From the NCBI RefSeq assembly GCF_014282275.1, contig NZ_VFIA01000007.1, positions 124,001-188,000 of the forward strand: a stretch of DNA of 64,000 bases, in the 5' to 3' direction. The notes beneath the pieces are model-generated. The model was not told the origin of the DNA, did no database searches, and saw only the letters and a program-made list of their open reading frames with translations. Shown piece after piece: positions 8,620 to 19,300 of this stretch; positions within the stretch are counted from its first letter, which is position 1; each line of letters opens with the position of its first letter. Source of the stretch: Spirosoma utsteinense. GTDB taxonomy: Bacteria > Bacteroidota > Bacteroidia > Cytophagales > Spirosomataceae. Position numbers and translations under genes: made by a program.

Positions 8620-11600
8620 ATGCATAGTATACATTTCAACAACAGATTGAGGGTGCTCCGGTGGCTACCGGTTTTGTTGCTGGCCTTGTTTCTCTCGGCA
8701 AGCAGCTACGCCACCGGCCCACGCTCACGGGCCACTGAACAGGCCGATGTTACGGTGACCGGCCTCATCACCGACGAACGGGGCGAAGGGCTGCCGGGCG
8801 TGAGTGTGGCCGTAAAAGGGTCTACGCGAGGCACCAGCAGCGACAATACAGGACGGTATCAACTGGCCGTTCCCGGTCCGGAAGCAGTCCTCGTATTCAG
8901 CTACATCGGCTACGCCAGACAGGAGCTTACGGTTGGTAACCGGCAGTCGCTGAACGTTACGCTGGTTGCCGATGAACAGAACCTGAACGAGGTCGTTGTG
9001 GTCGGCTACGGCACCCAGCGCAAGAGCGACGTGACCGGCTCGTTATCGTCTGTAACGGCCAAAGAAATCCGGGCGGTTCCCGTTACGGGCGTGGGACAGG
9101 CTTTGCAGGGGCGGGCCGCCGGGGTGTTCGTCACCCAGGGGTCGAACGCGCCGGGCGGTGGCGTTACGGTACGGGTGCGGGGCGGAAACTCCATTAACGC
9201 CGGCAACGAGCCCTTATACGTGATCGACGGCTTTCCAGTTTATAACGAGAACGGCCCCAACCTGAACCCCAACGATATTGAGTCGATGGAAATCCTGAAA
9301 GATGCCTCGGCTACGGCTATCTACGGCTCGCGCGGTGCCAACGGCGTCGTCATCATTACCACCAAACGCGGTCGGGCCGGGCAAGGCCGGGTCGAGTTCG
9401 ACACCTACCAGGGTATTCAGCAGGTGCGTCGCCAGATTCCCATGCTGAACGCCACCGAATACGCCCAACTGGTGAACGAAGCGCAGGTAAACGCAGGCCG
9501 GGGCCCCCTGTTCACGAACGAGCAGGTGGCGGGTTTCGGCGCGGGGACGAACTGGCAGGACGAAATTTTCCGTAGTGCTCCCATGCGCAATTACCAGCTA
9601 ACGGCGTCGGGCGGCACCGACAAAACACGGTATGCTATCTCCGGCAACTACTTCAAACAGGACGGCGTTATCCTCAACTCCAGTTTCGACCGGGGGTCAT
9701 TACGGTTTAATTTCGACCACAAACTAAACGACAAGTTCAGCCTTGGCACCAACCTCAACATCGTCAGGAGCCGTCAGTTTGCCGTTCCTACCGATGCCGA
9801 CGGGGGTAACTCGGCTTCGGTCGTGTACGGTGCGCTCAACTTCTCGCCCACCCAGCCGGTATACAACCCGGATGGTACGCTGGTCGTTTTCAACACACCG
9901 GGCCGCATCCAGATTGGCTCTCCGGTAGCTCAGGCCCTGGGCACGTCGAACCGCACGGTAGGCACCCGACTTATCGGAAACGTATTTGTCGACTACCGGA
10001 TTTTGCCCGGCCTGACGTTTCGTACGAGTTTCGGATCGGACATCAATTACAGCAAAAACAGCTTCTACATTTCGCGACTGACCGCTTCCGGGGCGCAACT
10101 CGGCGGGCAGGGTGCCATTCAGAATGATCAGTCGACGAACTGGCTGAACGAAAACACGCTGACCTACAACCGAACGATCAACAAGGTTCATAACCTGACG
10201 TTGCTGGGCGGCTATACCATGCAGGGCAACCGGTTCGAGCGGGTGCGGGCCGTAGCGCAGGGGTTTGCCAACGACATCCTGACGTTCGACAATCTGGGCG
10301 GGGCGTCTACCCCACTCATTCCCACATCGTCGGCCTCCCTGTGGCAGTTAAACTCCTATATCGGCCGGGTCAACTATGACTATAGCGGCAAGTATCTGGT
10401 AACAGCAACCGTACGGGCCGATGGCTCATCACGGTTCGGTGCGGGCAACAAGTGGGCCGTATTTCCGTCGGGGTCGGTGGCCTGGCGCATTTCGGAAGAA
10501 GCTTTCCTGAAAAATAACTCTGTTCTGAACGACCTGAAGCTCCGGCTCAGCTATGGTCTCAGCGGCAACCAGGAGATTGGCGAGTACCAGTCGCTGGCAA
10601 CGCTCGGCACCCAGAATGCCAACTTCAACAATACGGTAGCCATTGGTGTAGGACCGTCGCGGGTGGCTAACCCCGATCTGCGCTGGGAGACAACCGCCCA
10701 GACCAATATTGGTATCGATGTGGGGCTATGGAGCAACCGACTGACACTGACCGCGGACGTATATGAGAAAAAAACGACTGACCTGCTGCTGTCGGTACCG
10801 CTGCCGTTTACATCGGGATATGCGTCGGCGCTTCAGAATCTGGGGAGCATCCGGAACCGGGGTGTCGAACTGGGTATCAATTCGACGAACACGACGGGTA
10901 TCTTCAAGTGGACCACCTCCTTCAACATCGCAGCGAACCGAAACCGGGTACTGAACCTGGGCACTCAGCAGGAGTTCCCCTCGGGCGAATCGAGTGGTCA
11001 CCTTCAACTGCCCAACTCCGGGCTGGTGCGGGTAGGTGAACAGATTGGCCTGTTCTACGGCCTCAAATCGAATGGCATATTTCAGAACCAGACCGAGCTG
11101 GACGCGTCGGCTCAGAAGACGGCCAAACCCGGCGATATCCGGTATGTGGACCAGGACGGCAACGGCGTCATCAACCAGAGTGACCGGGTAATTCTGGGCT
11201 ATGCACAACCCAAATTCTACGGTGGCCTGACCAATACGTTTGCTTACCGGGGTGTGGAGCTGAGCGTGTTTATGCAAGGCACATCAGGCAACAGCATTTT
11301 TAACATCAACCGGTTTGAGCAGGAGTCGCTGACGGGGGTTAGCAACCAGTCGCGGGTAGTGCTGGACCGCTGGACGCCCACGAATCCGAGCAATACAGTA
11401 CCCCGCGCCAACGCGGTTGGCAACGCCTATGTTATCTCCGACCGGCAGATCGAAGACGGCTCCTACCTGCGTGTCAAGAACATAAATCTGTCGTACACCC
11501 TGCCCCAGGCGCTGACCCGGAAGATAAAGATCAACAACGTGAAGGTGTATGTAAGCGCGCAGAACCTGCTGACCTTCACCAACTACACGGGCTTCGACCC

Positions 11601-11703
11601 GGAAGTGAACCGATTTGGGCAGAACACCCTCAGTCAGGGTACCGACTACGGCAGCTACCCCGGTAGCCGAATTTTTCTCGGCGGTCTGGTACTGGGCCTG
11701 TAA
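8620..11703 (+). CDS. SusC/RagA family TonB-dependent outer-membrane receptor
   Basis: A 1027-residue outer-membrane importer of oligosaccharides, energised by TonB. Order of parts: signal peptide (about 1-32), carboxypeptidase-D-like regulatory domain (VTVTGLITDERGEGLPGVSV, about 45-120), TonB box/linker region (NLNEVVVVGYGTQRKSDVTG), plug domain with the SusC signature ATAIYGSRGANGVVIITTKRG, and a 22-strand barrel ending in the aromatic-leucine tail. There is no STN domain, unlike the SusC at 59333-62809, so it should not signal to an anti-sigma factor. This fits control by the upstream LacI protein. The ATG at 8620 has a weak purine-rich stretch (AAGTAAGG) just before it. The paired SusD follows 20 bases later. 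Confidence 0.95.
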   Translation: MHSIHFNNRLRVLRWLPVLLLALFLSASSYATGPRSRATEQADVTVTGLITDERGEGLPGVSVAVKGSTRGTSSDNTGRYQLAVPGPEAVLVFSYIGYARQELTVGNRQSLNVTLVADEQNLNEVVVVGYGTQRKSDVTGSLSSVTAKEIRAVPVTGVGQALQGRAAGVFVTQGSNAPGGGVTVRVRGGNSINAGNEPLYVIDGFPVYNENGPNLNPNDIESMEILKDASATAIYGSRGANGVVIITTKRGRAGQGRVEFDTYQGIQQVRRQIPMLNATEYAQLVNEAQVNAGRGPLFTNEQVAGFGAGTNWQDEIFRSAPMRNYQLTASGGTDKTRYAISGNYFKQDGVILNSSFDRGSLRFNFDHKLNDKFSLGTNLNIVRSRQFAVPTDADGGNSASVVYGALNFSPTQPVYNPDGTLVVFNTPGRIQIGSPVAQALGTSNRTVGTRLIGNVFVDYRILPGLTFRTSFGSDINYSKNSFYISRLTASGAQLGGQGAIQNDQSTNWLNENTLTYNRTINKVHNLTLLGGYTMQGNRFERVRAVAQGFANDILTFDNLGGASTPLIPTSSASLWQLNSYIGRVNYDYSGKYLVTATVRADGSSRFGAGNKWAVFPSGSVAWRISEEAFLKNNSVLNDLKLRLSYGLSGNQEIGEYQSLATLGTQNANFNNTVAIGVGPSRVANPDLRWETTAQTNIGIDVGLWSNRLTLTADVYEKKTTDLLLSVPLPFTSGYASALQNLGSIRNRGVELGINSTNTTGIFKWTTSFNIAANRNRVLNLGTQQEFPSGESSGHLQLPNSGLVRVGEQIGLFYGLKSNGIFQNQTELDASAQKTAKPGDIRYVDQDGNGVINQSDRVILGYAQPKFYGGLTNTFAYRGVELSVFMQGTSGNSIFNINRFEQESLTGVSNQSRVVLDRWTPTNPSNTVPRANAVGNAYVISDRQIEDGSYLRVKNINLSYTLPQALTRKIKINNVKVYVSAQNLLTFTNYTGFDPEVNRFGQNTLSQGTDYGSYPGSRIFLGGLVLGL

Positions 11704-11723
11704 ATCATTGATTATTCAAAACT

Positions 11724-13172
11724 ATGAAACCAATGACAATCAAACCGATCATTTACTCGGCTCTGCTGATGCTGGGGCTGACGGCCTGCTCGCTGAATGA
11801 GGTTCCGCCCTCAGCCCTGGCACCGGCTAATTTTTACACCAGTTCGAGTGATGCCGTAGCGGCCGTAAACTCGGTCTACGATATAGCCAACCAGGTGGGC
11901 GACCAGAGCCGCAATTTCATCATCATGGGCGACATCCCGTCCGACGATATGAATCTGTTGCTCAACAACGCCGACCGGGTTCAGATCTGGTCGTTCCAGA
12001 CCATCCCGACCAACGGCGTTGTGGCTCAGTCGTGGCAGATACTCTACCAGGGTGTTAACCGGGCGAATAGCGCCATCGAACGCATTCCAGGCATTACGAT
12101 GGACGAATCCCTGAAGAAGCGACTCATCGGAGAAGCGAAATTCATGCGGGCTTTCTATTATCTCTACCTCGTCCGCTGGTATGGTGGCGTGCCGCTGATG
12201 CTGACCGAAACCAAGACCCTGAACGCGGGCCGCGACACGGAACGGGCCACTGCCGCAGAGGTCTACGCGCAGATTACCAAAGACCTGACCGATGCAGAGA
12301 CAGCCCTGCCCGACCGATTTACGGGGGCTGACCTGGGGCGGGCAACAGCAGGAGCAGCCAAAGGCATGCTGGCCCGGGTGTACCTGACGCAGAAAGACTA
12401 CACCAAAGCCCGCGATAAAAGCAAAGAACTGATAGACAATGCCAGCAAGTATGGGTATGGACTTTTCGACCGCTACGCCGACGTGTTTGCCATTGCCAAC
12501 AAGAACGGGCGTGAGTCTGTGTTTGAGATTCAGTTTGTGGGACAGGGAACCGGGCAGGGAAGTGGTATGACAACCTATTTTGCGCCGGAAAATTCACCGG
12601 TTACAGGGCGAGGCTTCGGCTCGTTTTACCCAACGACCGAACTCTATAACAGCTTCGATCCGGCCGACAAACGACGTGAGCTGTTCATTACATCCTACGT
12701 GAATGGGGCGGGCCAGACGGTGAATACCTTTCAGCACTTCAATAAGTACGTAGACCCGGCAGCGCGGGCGTTCGGCGATGCCAACAATAACTTCCCTATC
12801 ATCCGCTACGCCGACGTGCTGCTGATGTTTGCCGAAGCCGAAAACGAGCTCAGCGGACCAACACCAGCGGCTCTTAACGCAGCAAACCCAATCCGACGCC
12901 GGGCATTTGGTTTACCCCTCAACGCACCATCAGCGCAGGACTTTACGGCTACTTTGGGAAAAGATGGCTTCCGGCAGAAACTCTATGAAGAACGGCGGCT
13001 TGAATTCAACGCGGAAGGCCAGCGCTGGTTCGATCTCGTTCGGACGGGTCGGCTGGTGAGCGTGACGAAGGCGAAAGGCAAAACGAACGTGCAGGAAACG
13101 CATACGCTCTTCCCGATTCCGCAGCGTGAGATAGACCTGAACCCTAAGCTGACCCAAAACCCCGGGTATTGA
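11724..13172 (+). CDS. SusD/RagB family surface glycan-binding lipoprotein
   Basis: A 482-residue partner lid of the upstream SusC; it binds the oligosaccharide at the cell surface. A lipoprotein signal ends in the lipobox LTAC with Cys22. The body has the SusD tetratricopeptide layout: SWQILYQGVNRANSAIERIP, GEAKFMRAFYYLYLVRWYGGVPL, and the C-terminal YADVLLMFAEAENE and FAGQ-like RRLEFNAEGQRWFDLVRTGR, ending QNPGY as is usual. Last gene of the operon, followed by two strong hairpins. The glycan is inferred from kduI and GH88 to be uronic-acid containing. Confidence 0.95.
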   Translation: MKPMTIKPIIYSALLMLGLTACSLNEVPPSALAPANFYTSSSDAVAAVNSVYDIANQVGDQSRNFIIMGDIPSDDMNLLLNNADRVQIWSFQTIPTNGVVAQSWQILYQGVNRANSAIERIPGITMDESLKKRLIGEAKFMRAFYYLYLVRWYGGVPLMLTETKTLNAGRDTERATAAEVYAQITKDLTDAETALPDRFTGADLGRATAGAAKGMLARVYLTQKDYTKARDKSKELIDNASKYGYGLFDRYADVFAIANKNGRESVFEIQFVGQGTGQGSGMTTYFAPENSPVTGRGFGSFYPTTELYNSFDPADKRRELFITSYVNGAGQTVNTFQHFNKYVDPAARAFGDANNNFPIIRYADVLLMFAEAENELSGPTPAALNAANPIRRRAFGLPLNAPSAQDFTATLGKDGFRQKLYEERRLEFNAEGQRWFDLVRTGRLVSVTKAKGKTNVQETHTLFPIPQREIDLNPKLTQNPGY

Positions 13173-13233
13173 TACCGACTATTTACAGGCTGCTACAGGC
13201 CACCCATTGAAGCGCCTTAATCGGTTAATAATG

Positions 13234-13284
13234 GGGGAAAAGACCACAAAGCAATCGCTGCGGCTGCTTTGTGGTCTTTTCCCC
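13234..13284 (+). terminator. Long hairpin after the SusD gene
   Basis: A perfect 20-bp stem (13234-13253 with 13265-13284) around an 11-base loop; each arm carries GACCACAAAGCA or its complement. It lies 61 bases after the SusD stop. The arm ends are TTTTCCCC rather than a clean U-run, so it may act as a terminator or as a 3'-end stabilising structure. Confidence 0.65.
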
Positions 13285-13312
13285 GTTAGCGTTTGCACTC
13301 AGTACAGCATAC

Positions 13313-13351
13313 AAAAGTGGCCTGATCACATGAGTTGATCAGGCCACTTTT
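13313..13351. terminator. Bidirectional hairpin terminator between convergent genes
   Basis: A perfect 16-bp stem, AAAAGTGGCCTGATCA at 13313-13328 and its complement at 13336-13351, with a 7-base loop. It has A/T runs at both ends, so it reads as an intrinsic terminator on either strand. It sits 20 bases after the stop of the minus-strand giant gene and also downstream of the plus-strand SusD gene. Confidence 0.75.
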
Positions 13352-13370
13352 ATGAACAGCTAGTATCCGG

Positions 13371-16300
13371 TTAGCGGTTGAGCACCTTGACGGTTTGTGT
13401 CTGGCCCGGGGTGCTGACTCGCAGGACCAGTACCCCGGCTGGTTGCGGCTCCAGCCCGAAGGTGTGGGTCTCGACTACACCCGCAGCCTTCACCCCATGC
13501 GACCCGATGAGCCGACCCCGTTCATCAGTTAGCATAAACTGCAAGGATTGACCCTTGGCCCCGTGCACCTCAAGCCGAAGCTGCCCATTTGATAACGGGT
13601 TGCCCAGTACCAATACCTCCAGTGGAGCAACTGTTTCAACGCTCCTTCGGGCATTCCCCCCACTACATGCCGCCAGCCAGTTGTAGACAAATGAGGCCTC
13701 GCCTACACTACCACGTTGGGTCGCTTTCAACAGGATAGACGGGTTGTCGGTGTACAGGTTCAGCGTGTAAGGACCCGGCTGGGAGGTCGCCCCGAGTTCG
13801 TTGACTACCCCAAAGGTGATGGCCTGCCCCGTTACCCCGCCATACTGGGGCTGGAAGGTTACTGTTCGCAAACCGGCATTGACAACCACGCAGTTCAGCG
13901 TCTGCACGCCCGTCAGCGAAAAGGAAGTTGGCTCACCCACCGTCGGCGAGACTACCGGACTAATTATACTAATGTCAAAATTCGTACTTGTGCTCAGTCC
14001 TCCCGGATCGGTCGCTGTCAACGTCACCGAGTAAGGTGAGCCTGCCAGGGTAGAAGCCACGCCCAGAAGAGCGGTCCCCGTCACGGTCAAGCCAGGGGGC
14101 AAACCCCGGGCCGACAGGTTCAGGTTCTGGGGCGTCTCCTGATCCAGAAATACGTTGGACAGGTTTATGTTCACCGGCGAACCGGCCACCACTGTCTGGT
14201 TGCCCACCGGGCTGATGACTCGGGGGGCCGTGTTGTCCTGACCCGAGCTGGCACAGGCTGCCAGCCAGTCATAGACAAACGAAGCTTCGCCCACGCTGCC
14301 CGTCTGGGTGGCTCGCAGCGTGATTATAGGATTGTCGCGGTATAAGGTAAGGCTAAATGGACCCCTTTCGTTGGTTGAGGCCAGTTCATTGACCACAGAG
14401 AAGGCAATAGCCTGCCCGTTCAGCCCTGCATAGCGGGGACTGAAGTTGATATTGATTCGGTTGGCGATGGGCGTACAGGTCAGCATGCTCACTCCTGTCA
14501 GGGCAAAGGGCTGGCTGGGCAGGGGTGGCTCCAGGGGAGCGGGTTCTACCATAAAGCCGAAGCTCGTACTCACGCTCAGGCCATCCGGATCGGTCGCCGT
14601 AATTATCACGCTGACAAATGAACCCGTCGCTGTAGAAGGGACTCCGCTGATGGTGAAGCCCGATAGATTTAGCCCCAATGGTAAGCCCTGAGCACTCAGC
14701 CGCAGGCTACCCGGCGTCTGGTCATCGGTGAAGGTGCCCTGCGGGATGACATAGCTAAAGCCTACCCCAACGGTAGCCGACTGGGGCGGGATGGCCATCA
14801 CCAGCCGTGGCGGGGTGTTAGTGGCTTCCGAAGCCCGGCAAGCCTCCAGCCAGTTGTAGCTGAACAAGGCCTCACCCGGTGTCCCCCCCTGGGTGGAGCG
14901 CAAACCGATCACGGGGTTATCCGAGTAAAGCTGAATAGTGTAGGGCCCCGACTCAGTAGTAGGCAGCAGTTCGTTGGTCACCCGGAACGTGATGGGCTGA
15001 CCGTTGAGGCCGCTATAGCGGGGCGTAAAGCTGACACTGAACCGGTTAGGCTGGATGGGGGTACAATTCAGGGTGGTTACGGCCGTAATAGCGAAGGGGC
15101 TTGTGTCTATCACGGGGCTGCTCACCGACAGATTGAAAGGCGTTGAGGTGATGGCCTTACAAGCACCCGTAATAACAACTGAGTAGCTCCCTGCATCCGA
15201 AAGCTGCACATTGAGTAGGCTAAGGGTGGCCGAAGTCTGTCCTACCACCGGACTAGCCAGGTTATTCTTATACCATTGATAGCCGGTCGGGCTACCACTA
15301 ACAACGACGCCCGTGCTCACCGTAGCTCCTACCAATACGCTGGTAGCGGAAATGGGTTGGTGGATGATGGCAAGTTCGGGATCGAGCCCCTGCTCGATGA
15401 GCACACTGGCCGAAGCGACACAGCCGCTGCTATTGGTCAGCGTCACTGAGTAAGTACCCGCCGTGCTGACGGTGATCGAGGGGCTCGTCGCCCCTGTGCT
15501 CCACAGCACACTACCCGTGCCCACTGCTGTCAGGGTGACCGACGGACTGGCGCAGGTTAGCGTGGCGCTCGACGGGCTGATGCTCACCGAAGGCACCGCC
15601 GTTGAACTAGACACGCTCGTACTGGCGGTATTGACACAGCCGCTACCATTGGTCAGCGTCACCGAATACGTGCCTGCCGTACTGACGGTGATCGAAGGCG
15701 TTGTCGCCCCCGTACTCCACAGCACCGTCCCCGTGCCCACCGCTGTCAGGGTAGCTGTGGGACTGGCGCAGGTTAGCGTGGCCGAAGAAGGCGTGATGCT
15801 CACTGAAGGCACTGCCGTTGAACTGGTGATTACACTGCTGGCCGTGTTGACACAACCGCTACCGTTGGTCAGCGTCACCGAATACGTGCCCGCCGTGCTG
15901 ACGGTGATCGAGGGGCTCGTGGCCCCTGTGCTCCACAGCACACTGCCCGTACCTACTGCTGTCAGGGTGACCGACGGACTGGCGCAGGTTAGCGTCGCCG
16001 ATGAGGGACTGATGCTCACCGAGGGAACCGCCGTTGAACTGGTGATTACACTACTGGCGGTATTGATACAGCCGCTACCGTTGGTCAGCGTCACCGAGTA
16101 AGTGCCCGCTGTGCTGACGGTGATCGAGGGGCTCGTGGCCCCCATGCTCCACAGCACACTGCCCGTACCTACTGCTGTCAGGGTGGCTGTAGGACTGGCG
16201 CAGGTTAGTGTGGCCGAAGACGGGCTGATGCTCACTGAAGGCACCGCCGTTGAACTGGTGATTACACTACTGGCCGTGTTGACACAGCCGCTACCGTTGG

Positions 16301-19300
16301 TCAGCGTCACCGAATACGTGCCCGCCGTGCTGACGATGATCGAAGGACTCGTCGCTCCCGTACTCCACAGCACCGTCCCCGTGCCCACCGCTGTCAGGGT
16401 GACCGACGGACTGGCGCAGGTTAGCGTCGCCGATGAGGGGCTGATGCTCACCGAAGGCACTGCCGTTGAACTAGACACGCTCGTGCTGGCCATCGCCGTG
16501 CAACCGCTGGCGTTGGCGACCGTGACCGAATACGTGCCCGGCAGACTGACAAACAGCGTATTGGTGGTGCCGGGTACGCCTAGTATACCGCTCGCATTAG
16601 CGAAAGTGTAAGAATACGGCTCTCCAATCGTGCCGCCACTGGCCGTTAAGGTAACGCTGGTTTGGGCGCAGGTCAGCGGACCGTTGTTAACTAAACTGGC
16701 TAAAGGTAAAGCGGTGACCGTTACGCTGCTTATCGCCGTCGTCGATAAGCTGTTATCCCTCACGGTAAGACTGAAACTTTGAACACCAGAGCCGCTGGCG
16801 GTTCGGTTCAGGCTCAGCGCCGTGTTGCTGCTCGAACCAGTGGTGGTACTACTACCATTGGTCAGCGTATAGGCGTAAGTGCCGCTTACATTTCCGACAG
16901 TAGCAGTAAATGTCAGGGGACTCCCGACACAAACCACATCAGGGGTTGCCTCGAAGCCCGTCAGCGTTGGCGCGTTTGAGAGCACCGTTACACTAACGCT
17001 GGCTATGGCCGTCACGTCGCAGCGACCGTTGCTCACTGTTACCGAGTAAATTCCACTTTGATTCGTGCTGGTGGCCGGAAAATTGGGATTTGCTATCGAT
17101 GCGGTAAAATTGTTGGGCCCGCTCCAGCTATAGTACGCTCCCCCGGACGCGTTAAGCCGTATGGTATTCCCGATGGTTACCTGTGTACTGGTAGTACTGG
17201 CCGTGGCGCTGAGCGGTTGACAGAAAGCCGCGAAGTCCCCCGAGCCGGGCAAACCAGCGTTTGCATTAAACGTAATAGAACGGCCACCACCACACAGTGC
17301 CGACAGGCTGGCGGGAAAACAGCCACTCAGTCCATTGGAAAAGAAGTTCAGCGTCTGAATACCCGTCAGTAAGCCCAGGCCGGGCGGGATAGTACCACTG
17401 AGCTGGTTATAAGATAAATTAAGCGTTTGCAGGTTAGTGAGGGCACTGAAGCTGGCCGGAATACTGCCTGTAAGCTGATTATCAAGAAAGTTAAGCGTTC
17501 GCAAATTGGTCAGTGCACCCAGGCTGGCCGGAATACTACCTGTTAGCGTGTTTCCGTACAACTGAATCGATTCTAAGTTGGTGAGGGCACCCAAACCATC
17601 CGGGATGGTACCGCTCAACTGATTCGAGTAGAGATTAAGAAACTGTAGGCTAGTAAGTGCACTGAAACTGGCCGGAATACTACCCGTGAGTTCATTGCTG
17701 AACAGATCAAGCGTTCGCAGATTGGTGAGTGCGCTCAGGCTGGCCGGAATGCTACCGCTCAGGCGGTTGTTGTATAACTGCAGCGATTCCAGATTTGTAA
17801 GTGCACTTAAACTGGCAGGCAACGTTCCAACCAGGTTGTTCAAAAATAAGGTGAGCTGGGTAACCCGCCCGTTCGTACAGACTACATCACTCCAGGGCGC
17901 ACCATTATTACCCGTGCAGGGATCGCAGTTGCCCCAGCCAGCTTTCCTGAGCCAGCCAGCGCCATTTGTTGCATTATACAGATCAACCAGGGGCTGGTAA
18001 TCGGGGCTGTTGGCTAACGTTAAATTGGTGGTGGCGGTAACCGTAAAGCCATTGTTCCCCACTGTCAGGGTGAAGGTCTGTAGCCCGGAGCCGCTGACCG
18101 TTACCAACTGACTAAATGAGGCACCGGACTTAGTACCCGCCGTCAGGCTACTACCGTTGGTGAGCGTGTAGGAATAGCTACCGGTTACGTTACCAATACT
18201 AGCCGTAAAGGTAGTGGGGCCGCCTGCACAGACCGTGCCGGACGTTGCCGCGAAGCCTGTAATGGTGGGCGTGGCGTTGACGGTCAGTACATAAGCCGGG
18301 CCCAGGTCCGAACAGCCGTTGGCATCGCTGCCCCGCACGGTGATGGTAAAACTACCCCCCTGGGTGGGCGTGCCGGATAAAATACCCGTTGTAGCCAGGC
18401 TCAGGCCGGTGGGCAGCGTGCCACTGGCGATGCTGTAGCTGTAAGGCGATACTCCGCCCGAGGCCGTAAAGGTCTGATTGAACGAAGTGTTGATACCTAC
18501 GGTGTTGGTAGCGGGGTTGCTGGTGGTAATCACAGCCGTATTACTGATAACCGTGGTACTGGTGGTACTCAAACAGCCGCTGGCGTTGGCGATGGTCACC
18601 GAATACGTACCCGGACTGCTCACCGTGCGGGTATTGCCCGATCCGGCCAGCACCGTACCGCCGGGAGCGGTGAACGTATAAGAAGTGCCCCCTGAAGCCG
18701 TCAGGGTCACTGATATTTGAGCGCAGGTCAGTGCACCACTGCTGATTAGAGTAGCCACAGGCAGCGCGTTGACGGTGACCGTGGTGGTAGCCGTTGCCGA
18801 TAGTCCGCCATCGCTTACCGTCAGGGTGAAACTCTGACTGCTACTGCCTGTCGCTGTCAGATTTTGACTGAAGGCTGTGCTGGCCGTATTACCCGTTGTG
18901 CTGTTCGTGCCATTGGACAGGGTGTAGGCATAGGGCGGGCTTACATTACCTACCGTCGCCGTGAAGGTGATGGGACTCCCCACACAAACCGTATTGTCCA
19001 GGGTGGTAAAGCCCGAAATGGTCGGTGCTGCGGGGGTATTGGTTAAACTGAAATTGACCGTAGGCGAGACCCCGATAGCTGTAGCCGCTACCATATAGGG
19101 GCCGCCCGTTGTGGCATTGGCTGTGACACTCGCTCCGGCTACGCCACTGACGATGGTGGCCGATACCGGACTGGGACTGATACCTGCTCCCGAACCCGGA
19201 CCCGTGTAGGTGACGACTCCGCCATCGACGGGCTCGCTGTTACTGCTGCTCACCGTTACCTGCAACGGATTGGCAAACGCCGTGCCGACTGTGGCCGACT

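Noticed and set aside
15463-16611. Two plus-strand frames with a repeated valine/leucine-rich protein
   Set aside because: They are the reverse reading of the 216-bp repeat; a period divisible by three keeps the frame open. No start signal or domain supports them.
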